Positions 24,101 to 35,151 of a stretch of DNA of 64,000 nucleotides are shown here, piece by piece; the stretch's first letter is position 1; the number at the start of each line of letters is the position of its first letter. The stretch covers positions 4,412,001 through 4,476,000 of the forward strand of contig JAPYXD010000308.1 of NCBI GenBank assembly GCA_030998225.1, read 5' to 3'. A model generated the notes under the pieces. It was not told the DNA's origin and did not search any database. It saw only the letters and a list, made by a program, of their open reading frames with translations. The position numbers and the translations under genes are program-made. The stretch comes from Diplolepis rosae. Taxonomy: Eukaryota > Arthropoda > Insecta > Hymenoptera > Diplolepididae.

Positions 24101-27100
24101 TAGTCAGAGTCCGGAAATCTCGCGTATTAGTTGGCCACTTTATAACAATTCTTATACTCCTAAGAATTCACGCATTACTTGGCCACTCTTTTCAAGACAG
24201 ACTTCGTGTAACTCGCGTATTACTTGGCTACTTATAAAAATTCTTATACTCAGAAGAACTCGCGCATTACTTGGCCACCTTACTTAAAGTCAGAGTCCGG
24301 AAATCTCGCGCATTATTTGGCCACTCTTTTCAGGACAGGCTTCGTCTAACTCGCGTATTACGAGGCCACTTATGTATTTATATCAGTCATGAGGTCCATT
24401 GAACTCGCGCATTACTTGGCCACCTTACTTAAGGTCAGAGTCCGGAAATCTCGCGTATTACTTGGCCACTTTAGAAAAATTCTTATACTCCTAAGAATTC
24501 GCGCATTACTTGGCCACCTTATTTAAAGTCAGAGTCCGGAAATCTCGCGTATTACTTGGCCACTTTAGAAAAATTCTTATAATCCTAAGAACTCGCGCAT
24601 TACTTGGCCACTTTACTTTAAGTCAGAGTCCGGAAATCTCGCGTATTAGTTGGCCACTTTATAACAATTCTTATACTCCTAAGAATTCGCGCAGTACTTG
24701 GCCACCTTCTTTAAAGTCAGAGTCCGGAAATCTCGCGTATTAGTTGGCCTCTTACAAAAATTCTTATACTCCTAAGAACTCGCGCATTACTTGGCCACCT
24801 TACTTAAAGTCAGAATCCGGAAATCTCGCGTACTACTTGGCCACTTTAGAAAAATTCTTATACTCCTATGAATTCGCGTATTACTTGGCCACTTTATAAC
24901 AATTCTTATACTCCTAAGAATTCGCGCATTACTTGGCCACCTTATTTAAAGTCAGAGTCCGGAAATCTCGCGTATTACTTGGCCACTTTAGAAAAATTCT
25001 TATAATCCTAACAACTCGCGCATTACTTGGCCACTTTACTTTAAGTCAGAGTCCGGAAATCTCGCGTATTAGTTGGCCACTTTATAACAATTCTTATACT
25101 CCTAAGAATTCGCGCATTACTTGGCCACCTTATTTAAGGTCAGAGTCCGGAAATCTCGCGTATTAGTTGGCCTCTTATAAAAATTCTTATACTCCTAAGA
25201 ACTCGCGTATTACTTGGCCACCTTACTTAAAGTCAGAGTCCGGAAATCTCGCGTACTACTTGGCCACTTTAGAAAAATTCTTATACTCCTATGAATTCGC
25301 GTATTACTTGGCCACTTTATAAAAATTCTTATACTCCTAAGAATTCGCGCATTACTTGGCCACCTTATTTAAAGTCAGAGTCCGGAAATCTCGCGTATTA
25401 CTTGGCCACTTTAGAAAAATTCTTATAATCCTAAGAACTCGCGCATTACTTGGCCACTTTACTTTAAGTCAGAGTCCGGAAATCTCGCGTATTAGTTGGC
25501 CACTTTATAGCAATTCTTATACTCCTAAGAATTCGCGCATTACTTGGCCACTCTTTTTAAGACAGACTTCGTTTAACTCGCGTATTACTTGGCTCCTTAT
25601 AAAAATTCTTATACTCCTAAGAACTCGCGCATTACTTGGCCACCTTATTTTAAGTCAGAGCCCGGAAATCTCGCGTATTACTTGGCCACTTTATAAAAAT
25701 TCTTATACTCCTAAGAATTCGCGCATTACTTGGCCACCTTACTTAAAGTCAGAGTCCGGAAATCTCGCGTATTAGTTGGCCACTTTATAGCAATTCTTAT
25801 ACTCCTAAGAATTCGCGCATTACTTGGCCACTCTTTTTAAGACAGACTTCGTTTAACTCGCGTATTACTTGGCTACTTATAAAAATTCTTATACTCCTAA
25901 GAACTCGCGCATTACTTGGCCACCTTACTTAAAGTCAGAGTCCGGAAATCTCGCGTACTACTTGACCACTTTAGAAAAATTCTTATACTCCTATGAATTC
26001 GCGTATTACTTGGCCACTATATACAAATTCTTACACTCCTAAGAACTCGCGCATTACTTGGCCACTTTACTTTAAGTCAGAGTACGGAATTTTCACGTAT
26101 TACTTGGCCACTTTATAAAAATTCTCTTACTCCTAAGAATTCGCGCATTACTTGGCCACTCTTTTCAAGACAGACTTCGTTTAACTCGCGTATTAGTTGG
26201 CCACTTGTAAAAATTCTTATACTTCTAAGAACTCGCGCATTACTTGGCCACTTTAGTTCTAGTCAGAGTCCGGAAATCTCGCGTATTAGTTGGCCACTTT
26301 ATAACAATTCTTATACTCCTAAGAATTCACGCATTACTTGGCCACTCTTTTCAAGACAGACTTCGTGTAACTCGCGTATTACTTGGCTACTTATAAAAAT
26401 TCTTATACTCAGAAGAACTCGCGCATTACTTGGCCACCTTACTTAAAGTCAGAGTCCGGAAATCTCGCGCATTATTTGGCCACTCTTTTCAGGACAGGCT
26501 TCGTCTAACTCGCGTATTACGAGGCCACTTATGTATTTATATCAGTCATGAGGTCCATTGAACTCGCGCATTACTTGGCCACCTTACTTAAGGTCAGAGT
26601 CCGGAAATCTCGCGTATTACTTGGCCACTTTAGAAAAATTCTTATACTCCTAAGAATTCGCGCATTACTTGGCCACCTTATTTAAAGTCAGAGTCCGGAA
26701 ATCTCGCGTATTACTTGGCCACTTTAGAAAAATTCTTATAATCCTAAGAACTCGCGCATTACTTGGCCACTTTACTTTAAGTCAGAGTCCGGAAATCTCG
26801 CGTATTAGTTGGCCACTTTATAACAATTCTTATACTCCTAAGAATTCGCGCATTACTTGGCCACTCTTTTTAAGACAGACTTCGTTTAACTCGCGTATTA
26901 CTTGGCTACTTATAAAAACTCTTATACTCCTAAGAACTCGCGCATTACTTGGCCACCTTATTTTAAGTCAGAGCCCGGAAATCTCGCGTATTACTTGGCC
27001 ACTTTATAAAAATTCTTATACTCCTAAAAATTCACGCATTACTTGGCCACCTTACTTAAAGTCAGAGTCCGGAAATCTCGCGTATTACTTGGCCACTTTA

Positions 27101-27325
27101 TAAAAATTCTCATACTCCCAAGAACTCGCGCATTACTTGGCCACCTCACTTAAAGTCCAGAGTCTGAAGTGCTCGCGCATCACTTTGCAACTTTTTATTA
27201 GTCTCAGAATCCGTAGTGCTACCGCATTAATTGATCTCTCTATTCAAATCAGAGTTTGAATAGCTCGCGTAATATTTTACCACTTACAGCAGTCTTATAA
27301 TCCGAAAAACTCGGACATCATACTT
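15142..27325 (+). repeat. Complex satellite array, block 3, with higher-order repeats
   Basis: About 12 kb of the same monomers. Boxes alternate between CGCGC and CGCGT versions, giving an A-B dimer of about 94 bp. Nine monomers make a 423-bp unit (starts 21411, 21834, 22257 and 24510, 24933, 25356). A longer period of 3,099 bp links 21411 to 24510, 21834 to 24933 and 22257 to 25356. The D linker marks larger intervals of about 2,160 bp (21272 to 23432, 24371 to 26530). The end (27150-27325) decays exactly like the end of block 2. No gene is supported in it. Confidence 0.95.
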
Positions 27326-28372
27326 ATAAACTTAATATTGTATTTTTCCGGGTTCCAGTTATTAAGAATCAGAGGTTTCGAAAAACCAGGAAATTAATTT
27401 TTCGTGAATTTCCACCTTAGCTGCATTTTACTTTCTATATCCACAAAAATGTGTATAATTTTTACGACGCCGGGACCGTATTGAGTGCCTTTCCTTACAG
27501 AATTCTTCGAACACGTGGTAGGGGTTTGCTTTCCTTGGACGCTTGAGCACATAGGAATCTCAAGTGCCGGGGACATTAAAGTAAATTTTGACTGTGTATA
27601 ACCCTTGGTGTTGGAACCTGACCTATCATGGAGAATGCTCTCCATATACGTCAAACTCTGAACACTTGTCTTCCTAAACACATGTTATTCCCAAATCAGT
27701 TTTCTTCTAGCCATGTGGCAGAGTGGTGGACTTACATCCGTCTGTCATCTCTGTGGTTTTTGAGAAAATAAATAAAAAATTTTCTGTACCAATTGCAATG
27801 TTCTGATTGTTTTAACTTCAGTGTCCTTTACTTCTGGTGCTCGTGCATATGTGTGGTTTGCTGTGCGTGCTTTACCAAGGACCCACGTTATATTCTCCCG
27901 TGTGTTGTTTCTTTCTGGTTTGAAATAATTGTGTTTATATATGTGCCCTTGAGGGAGGGCGTTCCGCGGCCGCATTTTTCACGGTTCCTGTGGGAGAGGA
28001 TTACTTGTTGGAGCAGTCTTTGGAACGGCCTGGTTCTTCACACCTAGAAACTCGCTTACTCATAAGTTTTTCTGCATGTTTACTCTATTTTTAATTAATA
28101 AGCAAAAGAAAAAAAAACAAAAAAACAAAAAATACCATATATTTCTTAATTGCATGTATTAGTTAATAAATATTTAAAGGTTACAATTAAGCTAATTGGC
28201 ACTGAAGAGGGCCCCCATCTGTGGCCGAAACGTTTGCCTTCCTAATGTTTATGTCCTCGATGACATAAATAATTAGAAACTAAGCTGACCCCAAGCCAAA
28301 ATAAATATTACAGAATTATAACTGTGGGTCAATGTAACAAGGAACATGTACGGAAACATGTCACGATATAAT
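27326..28372 (+). mobile_element. Penelope-like element copy 3, 5' fragment
   Basis: Repeats the 5' non-coding region of copy 2 with an offset of about 15,843-15,844 bp, and stops 26-27 bp into the RT reading frame (after the sequence equivalent to 12529). The next base already belongs to a gypsy element. The upstream decayed satellite is shared as well, so this is the end of a direct duplication rather than an independent insertion. Confidence 0.85.
28198..28238 (+). ncRNA. Minimal hammerhead-ribozyme-like motif, PLE copy 3
   Basis: Identical to the motif in copies 1 and 2, including CUGAAGA, GAAAC and the U before UGCC. Confidence 0.5.
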
Positions 28373-30079
28373 GTAATGTATGTAAAAGGAAAAATCATTT
28401 CGCGAAAATGTGTAAAAATAAAAATAAATCAGAGAGCCGCGATGACAAAATAGATTCTCTGTATGTCGGCAGCTTAAATAGTAGCAATAATGAATTTGAC
28501 TGGGTAGAGAAAATTACAGTAAATGACTTGCGCAAAATCGAAGTAAAGCTAGACTCAGGCGCGCGATGTAACGTAATGCCGGACAGTAAGTTAAAAAATC
28601 TAAACTAATGTAAAATTGACTGCTTACGGTGGCCAACGCATAAAAGTAACTGGCAAATGTAGATTAAACTGTAAATTTGTAAATAGAGAAAATGTAGACT
28701 TAGAATTTATAGTAACTGAAAGTACGGATGATCAGCCAGTGATAATAGGTTTACCTAGTCTAATGCAACTTAATATAGTGCAAAGAGTTCATGATATTAG
28801 AGTAAATAAAATAAATAGTAATTTATCAGCGGATAAAATTTTAAACAAACATAAAAAAGTTTTTGAAGGCATTGGGTGCATAACAAGTTTTGAATATGAT
28901 ATTCAATTAAAAGATGATGCTAAACCTACTATTGCTGCTTGCAGAAAAATACCCGTTGCTTTAAACGACTTAGTTAAAAAGGAATTAGATAAGATGGAAA
29001 AAGACGGTATAATAAAAAAGGTTACTGAACCCACAGATTGGGTCCATCCCATAGTGATTAGCAAAAAAAAAAATGGACAAATTAGAATTTGCATAGACCC
29101 AACAGAATTTAATAAATTTGTAAAAAGACATCACAGGAAAATACCTACATTCGACGAGTTGAGTTCTGACATTGCGGGCAGTAAAGTTTTTAGCGTACTT
29201 GACGCAAATAGAGCCTTTCACCAAGTAAAGTTGTCTAAGGGGAGTAGCTATATGATGACAATCATCACTCCTTTTGGCAGGTATAGGTATTTGAGAATGC
29301 CGTTCGGTATAAATTCAGCAACTGAAGTATTTCAGGACTGTTTCGAAGAAATTTTTGGTGGTATTGAAGGCGTAGATATTTACGTTGATGATGTCAGAAT
29401 AAGAGGTAGAAATCAAAAAGAGCATGACTTAAGAATAGGAAAAGTTCTGGAAAGAGCCGAACAAAGAAATGTTAAATTTAAGTTAGATAAATGTAAAATC
29501 AGTAGCAATGAGGTTAAATATATGGGTCATATTTTTACTGAACAAGGTATAAAAATTGACACTGATAGAGTAAAATCAATTGTGGACATGAAACCTCCTA
29601 AAGATAAAAAAGAATTAGAAACTTTTCTGGGCATGATTACATACGCATCAAGGTTTATCCCTAGTTTAGCAACTAAAAATGCTGTATTAAGAGAATTGAC
29701 CAAAAAGAATGTTCAGTGGAACTGGGATGAAAATGCGAATAAAGTTTTTATAGAACTAAAAGAGATTCTGTGTAAAGCACCAGTTTTGCAGTATTATGAC
29801 GTAAACAAACCTGTCACGTTAAGTGTAGACGCGTCGAAAAGCGGTTTAGGAGCTGTATTACTGCAGAATGGCCTGCCAGTAGCGTATGCAAGCAAAGCGT
29901 TAACCCAGACTGAGCAAAGATATGCTCAAATAGAAAAAGAAGCCTTAGCCATTGCGTTTGGTTGCATAAAGTTTGATCAACAAATATATGGTAAAGAAAT
30001 CTTAGTAGAGTCTGATCACAAGCCGCTAGAGGCAATTTTAAAAAAATGTATAAATGCCCCGCTAGGTTACAGAGTATAA
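28372..30079 (+). pseudogene. Gypsy Gag end, protease, RT and first part of RNase H
   Basis: Starts in a CCHC knuckle (Cys-X2-Cys-X4-His-X4-Cys, 28372-28413). An aspartic protease follows, with its LDSGA catalytic motif near 28549. A frameshift with a stop at about 28606 separates protease from the 487-residue ORF 28616-30079. That ORF carries the RT fingers, the first catalytic Asp in VLDANRAFHQV, LRMPFGINSA, and the Y-V-D-D box in IYVDDVRIRG. RNase H follows with VDASKSGLGAVL, the Glu of QIEKEALAIAF and the Asp of ESDHKPLEAI. Frame is lost at an A run near 30040, where seven A stand where eight would keep the frame open. Confidence 0.88.
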
Positions 30080-31548
30080 GACTCAGGTTACAAAGATATA
30101 ATTTGATTGTAAAGTACAAACCGGGAAAAGTGCTATTTTTAGCTGATGCGCTGTCCAGAGCTTACTGTAACCATGAAAAGTTAGATCTTGAAAAAGAAAT
30201 TGAAACACAAGTGTGCTTAGTAATGGAAAGTTTTCCGATTTCTTTAGACAAAAAAGTCAAGTTTATAAAAGAAACAGACTCTGATGAAGAAATGCAACTG
30301 TTAATCAAGTACATACAAGAAGGCTGGCCGACCAGCAAGAGTCAGGTTGCGAGCACCGTCAAACAATATTATAATTATGCGAGTGAGTTAAGCGTAATAG
30401 ATGGCCTGGTTTTTAAATGTAACAGGTTAGTTGTGCCTAAAAGTTTAAGAAAAGAAATGTTAAATTTAATTCATTTTAATCATCTAGGCAAAGAAAAATG
30501 TAAAAACAGAGCGCGAGAAACTTTGTTCTGGCCTCTTATGAATAAAGAAATTGATGATATAGTAGATAGCTGCGCGATTTGTAATAAGTACAGAAAAGGC
30601 AACGTAAAAGAAACTCTAATAAACAGAGAAGTTCCAGACGGACCTTGGGAAACGTTAGGTGTAGACATATTCTACTACCAGGGATCCTCGTTTCTGTTGA
30701 TTATCGATTATTTCAGCAAATACGTAGAAGTAGCGAAATTGCGAGACATGTCCAGTAGTTCAGTGATAGCTGTATTAAAATCACAGTTTGCTGGGCATGG
30801 TGTACCGTACATTGTATACTCGGATCCTGGAACTCAACTAAACAGCGCAGAAATGTCAAAATTTGCTGCAGACTGGAACTTCACCTGGAAAACGTCAAGT
30901 GCAAAATACTCCCAATCGAATGGCATGGTAGAAAGGCATATTGCCACCATTAAAACAATGTTTAAAAAGCTTGATGACGATCCAGGTAAGGATCCAAATC
31001 TGGCAATGCTCGAGTATAGAAATACTCCAATAGGTGATGGATTAAAATCACCTAACGAAATAATGTTTGGAAGGAAAATTCGGGGAATTCTACCTAACTA
31101 TAAAAATCTTGAAAGGGAAAGAGAAAATAGAGAGATAAAAGAAAAGTTAATAGATAGGCAGTTGCGTCAAAAAGAATATTATGATAGAAACGCGCATAAC
31201 TTGAAACCTATAAATGTAAACGATAAAGTCTACGTTAAAAAGGAGTTAAATAAACCGATGGTCCCAGCTAGAGTGACCAGGATTTGCGATAGACCGAGAT
31301 CATATGAAGTGCAATTGCCAAATGGCAACGTAATCGAAAGAAACCGCAGGCATCTGCACGGCCCGGTCTACGACGACAGCTGTAAAGGCGAAACTGCACA
31401 AAGCAATGTAACCGAGCGTACAAATGTAAACGTAAGCGCTAGCTCACCGACTAAAAATGTAACGGGAGCTAGTCCGAGTGTAAACATGCGAACACGCTCG
31501 GGTCGTGAAATCAGAAAACCCGAGTACCTAAAAAATTATGTACAATAA
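30046..31548 (+). CDS. Gypsy RNase H end and integrase
   Basis: 500 residues, continuous. It begins in the RNase H C-terminus (VKYKPGKVLFLADALSR) and continues with the integrase: an HHCC zinc finger (His of NLIHFNHLGKEKCKNRAR, Cys pair in CAICNKYRKG), then the D,D,E core. The first Asp is in LGVDIFYYQGS, the second in YSDPGTQLN (where most relatives have SDNG) and the Glu in NGMVERHIATIK. The C-terminal part has the GPY/F-like segment. Integrase joins element cDNA ends to host DNA. The first Met shown is inside RNase H, and the true polyprotein began upstream across the frameshift. Confidence 0.88.
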   Translation: MYKCPARLQSIRLRLQRYNLIVKYKPGKVLFLADALSRAYCNHEKLDLEKEIETQVCLVMESFPISLDKKVKFIKETDSDEEMQLLIKYIQEGWPTSKSQVASTVKQYYNYASELSVIDGLVFKCNRLVVPKSLRKEMLNLIHFNHLGKEKCKNRARETLFWPLMNKEIDDIVDSCAICNKYRKGNVKETLINREVPDGPWETLGVDIFYYQGSSFLLIIDYFSKYVEVAKLRDMSSSSVIAVLKSQFAGHGVPYIVYSDPGTQLNSAEMSKFAADWNFTWKTSSAKYSQSNGMVERHIATIKTMFKKLDDDPGKDPNLAMLEYRNTPIGDGLKSPNEIMFGRKIRGILPNYKNLERERENREIKEKLIDRQLRQKEYYDRNAHNLKPINVNDKVYVKKELNKPMVPARVTRICDRPRSYEVQLPNGNVIERNRRHLHGPVYDDSCKGETAQSNVTERTNVNVSASSPTKNVTGASPSVNMRTRSGREIRKPEYLKNYVQ

Positions 31549-31577
31549 AATAGTTTGAGGTCCCTAAAGGAGGGAGA

Positions 31578-31764
31578 TGTCATGATGAGTTAGCGACCTA
31601 GGGTTGGCAGCACTACCCACACTTGGCGCGGCCCCCTCCCCTCCCGACTAGAGGCAGTCTAGCCCGAGCACTCATGGGCTCAACACGCGTCTTCGTCTTA
31701 CTCAATAAAGACATATTTAATTACTAATGGCACGTCTCATTTATTTCATGAACTTCACACAACA
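31578..31764 (+). repeat. Gypsy 3' LTR (short)
   Basis: A polypurine tract (AAAGGAGGGAGA, ending 31577) is followed by TGTCATGATG as the LTR start. A polyadenylation signal AATAAA lies at 31704-31709 and the likely end is ...CACAACA at 31764 (an end at 31769 is possible). At about 187 bp it is short for the family. No 5' LTR is in the window to compare, so the boundary is provisional. Confidence 0.6.
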
Positions 31765-31965
31765 TAACAGCCATTCAAATAGAATCTGTGATAAACCTTT
31801 TAAAAAGATTACAAATTGAATTTCAGTATTAAAAGTATGTATTACCGACATTTTGTATGTTGACATATGATAGTCCGAAAGTTATGATAACAGACTGTAT
31901 TCGGTAGTTTTAGTGTAATTATTAAGCGTTGCAATGTTCTAAAAAAGATGTTTTATCATCAAATT

Positions 31966-32212
31966 CGAAAAACGTTATTCAGTCTGTTTGATGCAAAAGG
32001 GTTCAAAATCTATTCGACCCAATCCGATTAAATCCTAATGGACCCGAACTAAGTTTTGAATCAGAATCTATCAGAATTAATAAAAAATTGGATTGAATAC
32101 GATGGATTCGGATTTATTGGGATTGAATCAGATTAACAGCTCGGATCTAATTTGATTGAGTCGAGATGATTTTAAACCCTTTTACATCAAACGGCATTTA
32201 TAACGTTTTTCG
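31966..32212. mobile_element. 247-bp MITE with about 44-bp terminal inverted repeats
   Basis: Ends read CGAAAAACGTTAT...; the left arm 31966-32009 matches the reverse complement of 32169-32212 with about five mismatches and carries the shared blocks GTTTGATG and AAAAGGGTT. The interior is A+T-rich with short GATT-type repeats and no ORF. The 31765-31965 stretch before it holds nothing I recognise. Confidence 0.7.
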
Positions 32213-32269
32213 GAATAAATCGGAATAGCCCTAATTGAATTACTTTTCGATACCCCATTGATTTTAGGA

Positions 32270-32680
32270 TAGAACGTGGGGTTAAATGTAGCTGCTGGTT
32301 ATAGGATGTAACATTAGGATTTAATGTGGGTACTGGTTGTAGGATTGAACATGGGATGTTACGTAGGAGTCATTTGTTGGGATATGTAGAATCCTATGTA
32401 GGCAGAAGCCCTAGGTTAATAGATACGAAATTTTGTAGGGGAAACTCGCAGGAAAGTATGTAGGTTCCTACATGGATTCCTATGTAGGAATTTATATAGG
32501 ACACTATGTAGGGTCCAATGTAGGTTCCTACATAGGATTCTATATAGGATCTTATTCCTTTTTACTATAGAAACCTACATAGGTATACCTTTAAAGGATT
32601 CCATATAGGATCTTACATAAGGTCCTTCATAGGAACCTATATAGTGACCTACATAGGAATTTTAAGTAGGGAAACTTGGA
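32270..32680. repeat. Cluster of short palindromic CCTACATAGG / CCTATGTAGG repeats
   Basis: A degenerate array in which CTACATAGGA, ATGTAGG and TATAGGA recur every 15-25 bp on both strands. Many units form small palindromes (CCTACATAGG pairs with CCTATGTAGG). Its start is diffuse, with GGGTTAAATGTAG-like units near 32280. No coding content. Confidence 0.6.
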
Positions 32681-33524
32681 CCGCGTGTCCAAAAATCGAA
32701 GTTTAGTTCGCGACGTTCTCGTGAAGACGGCCCTGAATCGAGTCGTCACAATGGAGCGACACGTGCGCCATATGTGAGGCCTGGTGCAACTAGACGGGAT
32801 ATTTGAATTTGAAATATTTTACTTATTAATATTGTTAATAATTTATAATTTACTGTAACTTTTTGATTTTATTTATTTAATTTAAAATTCATCTAGAGTT
32901 AAATTTTGGCGTCCGAGTGCGGGAGAAGAAATAAAAACGATTCACGATGCTGTTGAGTCTATTTTAATGGCCTCTATATTGTGGCAATATTCCCTTCACA
33001 AAATTCTTGTTAATCAATGTTAACATGAGTTATTTCAAGAGAGGGAAATCACCCTACTCTAAGAGTAATTTTCTAAATAAACTATTTATTTGACAGAACA
33101 TGAAATAAACATTCGATTACAATTTATTCACGATGACTCTATACAATTCAAAAACAAATTTTCCCCGTACTTTAAATAGAGTCCACGTGTTTCTATAAGA
33201 TAGGATTTTATCTTCTTTGAACCTCTCAAGAGTGACCGTAAGCATAGATCGTATGAACTGTTTATCAATGAATGTCAAAATTCATTGATAAAACCCTTTC
33301 GCAACGATCGTAATAATCTTGCGCGCAGAACTCGAAATAAGGGGAGAAACCTCTTAGTCTGTTCCGCGGACCTCAAGAGTGAAACCAGTTAACTCTGCAG
33401 GGAGCAGAAAACTCCCAACCTGCCCTAAAAGATCTCAGATGACAAGTTAGAACTCGTTTGAAAGCAGAAAACTTCCAACCTGCTCTAAAGTACCACTTGG
33501 ACTGCTTACGGCTCGGTTACGAGC
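32681..33524. other. Unassigned A+T-rich DNA with a small direct repeat
   Basis: No gene is visible. A direct repeat of about 67 bp, imperfect, occurs at about 33400-33490 (GCAGAAAACTCCCAACCTGC, then GCAGAAAACTTCCAACCTGC). The stretch could be part of an unrecognised repeat, but nothing diagnostic is present. Confidence 0.4.
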
Positions 33525-34975
33525 ACAGTGCGGCCGCTACCATGTATTTTAGGAGGTTACTTTAAAAAGTGAAAATGAGCATCAGCGCCGCCAAGTTTTG
33601 ATAGCAAGAACTAATATCAATGCAAACGAACCCCCCCCCCCCCCCCCCCAACCCGGTGTATTCTAAAGAGTGGAAAATTTTGAAATATATTGTATGAAAT
33701 CTATTTCATAAATTTAAATGATTTAAAGTTGAAAATAATTTGTGAAAGAATAAAAATACAACAAGAATTTTTAAATATGAATCACAATGAACAGTTAAAT
33801 ACTGTACTATTAGACGAAGAAAAATAGTTGAAGTAATTTTACTCAAATCTGTCGATTAAACATGGGACTTAAGGACATTTGAACATTTATCAAATCCTAG
33901 TCGGGTAAAATGAATTTGATAAATACCCAATTCACCCAAAGTGAATATCAATAAGTGTTACATAGGAAATAGTAAGGAGTTGAGTAAAACGTTTTCGACG
34001 ACACGGCATAACAATGCGTCAGTGGGTTAACATGAAATGTATAAATATATCACCGACGCTTGAGGTGCTTCGAACGGTAGTTGAGTAGAATGAGCATCGG
34101 CTGTATTATTTCAACTGGCAATGATATGGTTGCTATGGTTAAAACAGTGTAAAAACAACATCGGTAGCGACAATAGCGCCACCACTTGTTGATAGCAAAC
34201 ATTATAATTCGATCCCCTTTTCTCCGATATGAGTGAACCCATTGTGGTTGCGAGCCGCCAGAATACCACAGTGCGGCCAGTACCATGTATTTTAGGAGGG
34301 CACTTAAAAAAGTGAAAATGAGCATCAGCGCCACCAAGTTTCGATAGCAGGGACTAATATCAATGCAAACGAAACCCCCGTCCCCCAACCCGATATATTC
34401 TAAAGAGCGGAAAATTTTGAAATATATTGTATAAAATCCATTTCATAAATTTAAATGATTTAAAGTTGAAAATCATTTGTGAAAGAATAAAAATACAACA
34501 AGAATTTTTAAATATGAATTACAATGAACAGTTAAATACTGTACTATTAGACGAAGAAAAATAGTTGAATTAATTTTACTCAACTCTGTTGATTAAACTT
34601 GGGACTTAAGGACATTTGAACATTTATTAAATCCTAGTCGGGTAAAATGAATTTGATAAATACCTAATTCACCCAAAGTGAATATCAATAAGTGTTACAT
34701 AGGAAATAGTAAGGAGTTGAGAAAACGTTTTCGATGACAGGGCATAACAATGCGTCAGTGGGTTAACATGAAATGTATAAATATATCACCGACGCTTGAA
34801 GTGCTTCGAACGGTAGTTGAGTAGAATGAGCATCGGATGTATTATTTCAACTGGCAATGATATAGTTGCTATGGTTAAAACAGTGTAAAAATAACATCAG
34901 TAGCGACAATAGCGCCACCACTTATTGATAGCAAACTATATAATTGGTTCCCCTTTTCTCCTATATGAGTGGACC
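33524..34975. repeat. 743-bp tandem duplication with poly-C tract in one copy
   Basis: Copy 1 starts near 33524 and copy 2 near 34268. They match at an offset of about 743 bp through blocks such as ATGTATTTTAGGAGG, GAAAATGAGCATCAGCGCC and GATGTATTATTTCAACTGGC-like sequence. Copy 1 holds an uninterrupted C run of about 20 at 33630-33649, where copy 2 has a shorter, interrupted C stretch at 34374. The 112-residue minus-strand open frame (34050-34388) spans the duplication boundary and looks fortuitous. Confidence 0.8.
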
Positions 34976-35151
34976 CACCAGTCCGTGCAAACCTAATGGA
35001 AAGGTGGTGGACCGTTAGCAACTAGCGCCGCGTACAGCACTGCGCATGAACTACCATTATATGTGCACGGGTTAGTGCATATACATGCATACGTAGGTTC
35101 TTTAAATGTGTTACAAAGAATATATTCAAATAAAATTAAAAGGAAATTGAA
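34976..35151. other. Unassigned spacer
   Basis: No gene, RNA or repeat recognised. Confidence 0.3.

Larger units (their letters stand above)
28372..31764 (+). mobile_element. 5'-truncated Ty3/gypsy LTR retrotransposon
   Basis: Contains, in order, the last nucleocapsid zinc knuckle, protease, RT, RNase H, integrase, a polypurine tract and the 3' LTR. The 5' LTR and most of gag are missing. The break is flush with PLE copy 3 at 28372, so truncation came from recombination or from deletion across both elements. The order PR-RT-RH-IN is that of Ty3/gypsy, not copia. Confidence 0.9.

Noticed and set aside
256..27103. Dozens of similar ORFs (MATLFKVRVRKSRVLLGHF type) on both strands, possibly a repeat-protein family
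   Set aside because: They are readings of the satellite monomers. Monomer lengths are not multiples of three, the frames shift constantly, and their similarity follows from the DNA repeat.
15142..27325. CRISPR-like array of 20-bp repeats with 25-34-bp spacers
   Set aside because: The spacers fall into only four recurring classes, there are no cas genes, and all surrounding elements are eukaryotic.
34050..34388. 112-residue minus-strand ORF as a membrane protein gene
   Set aside because: It spans the junction of a tandem duplication in non-coding DNA and is not kept in the other copy.
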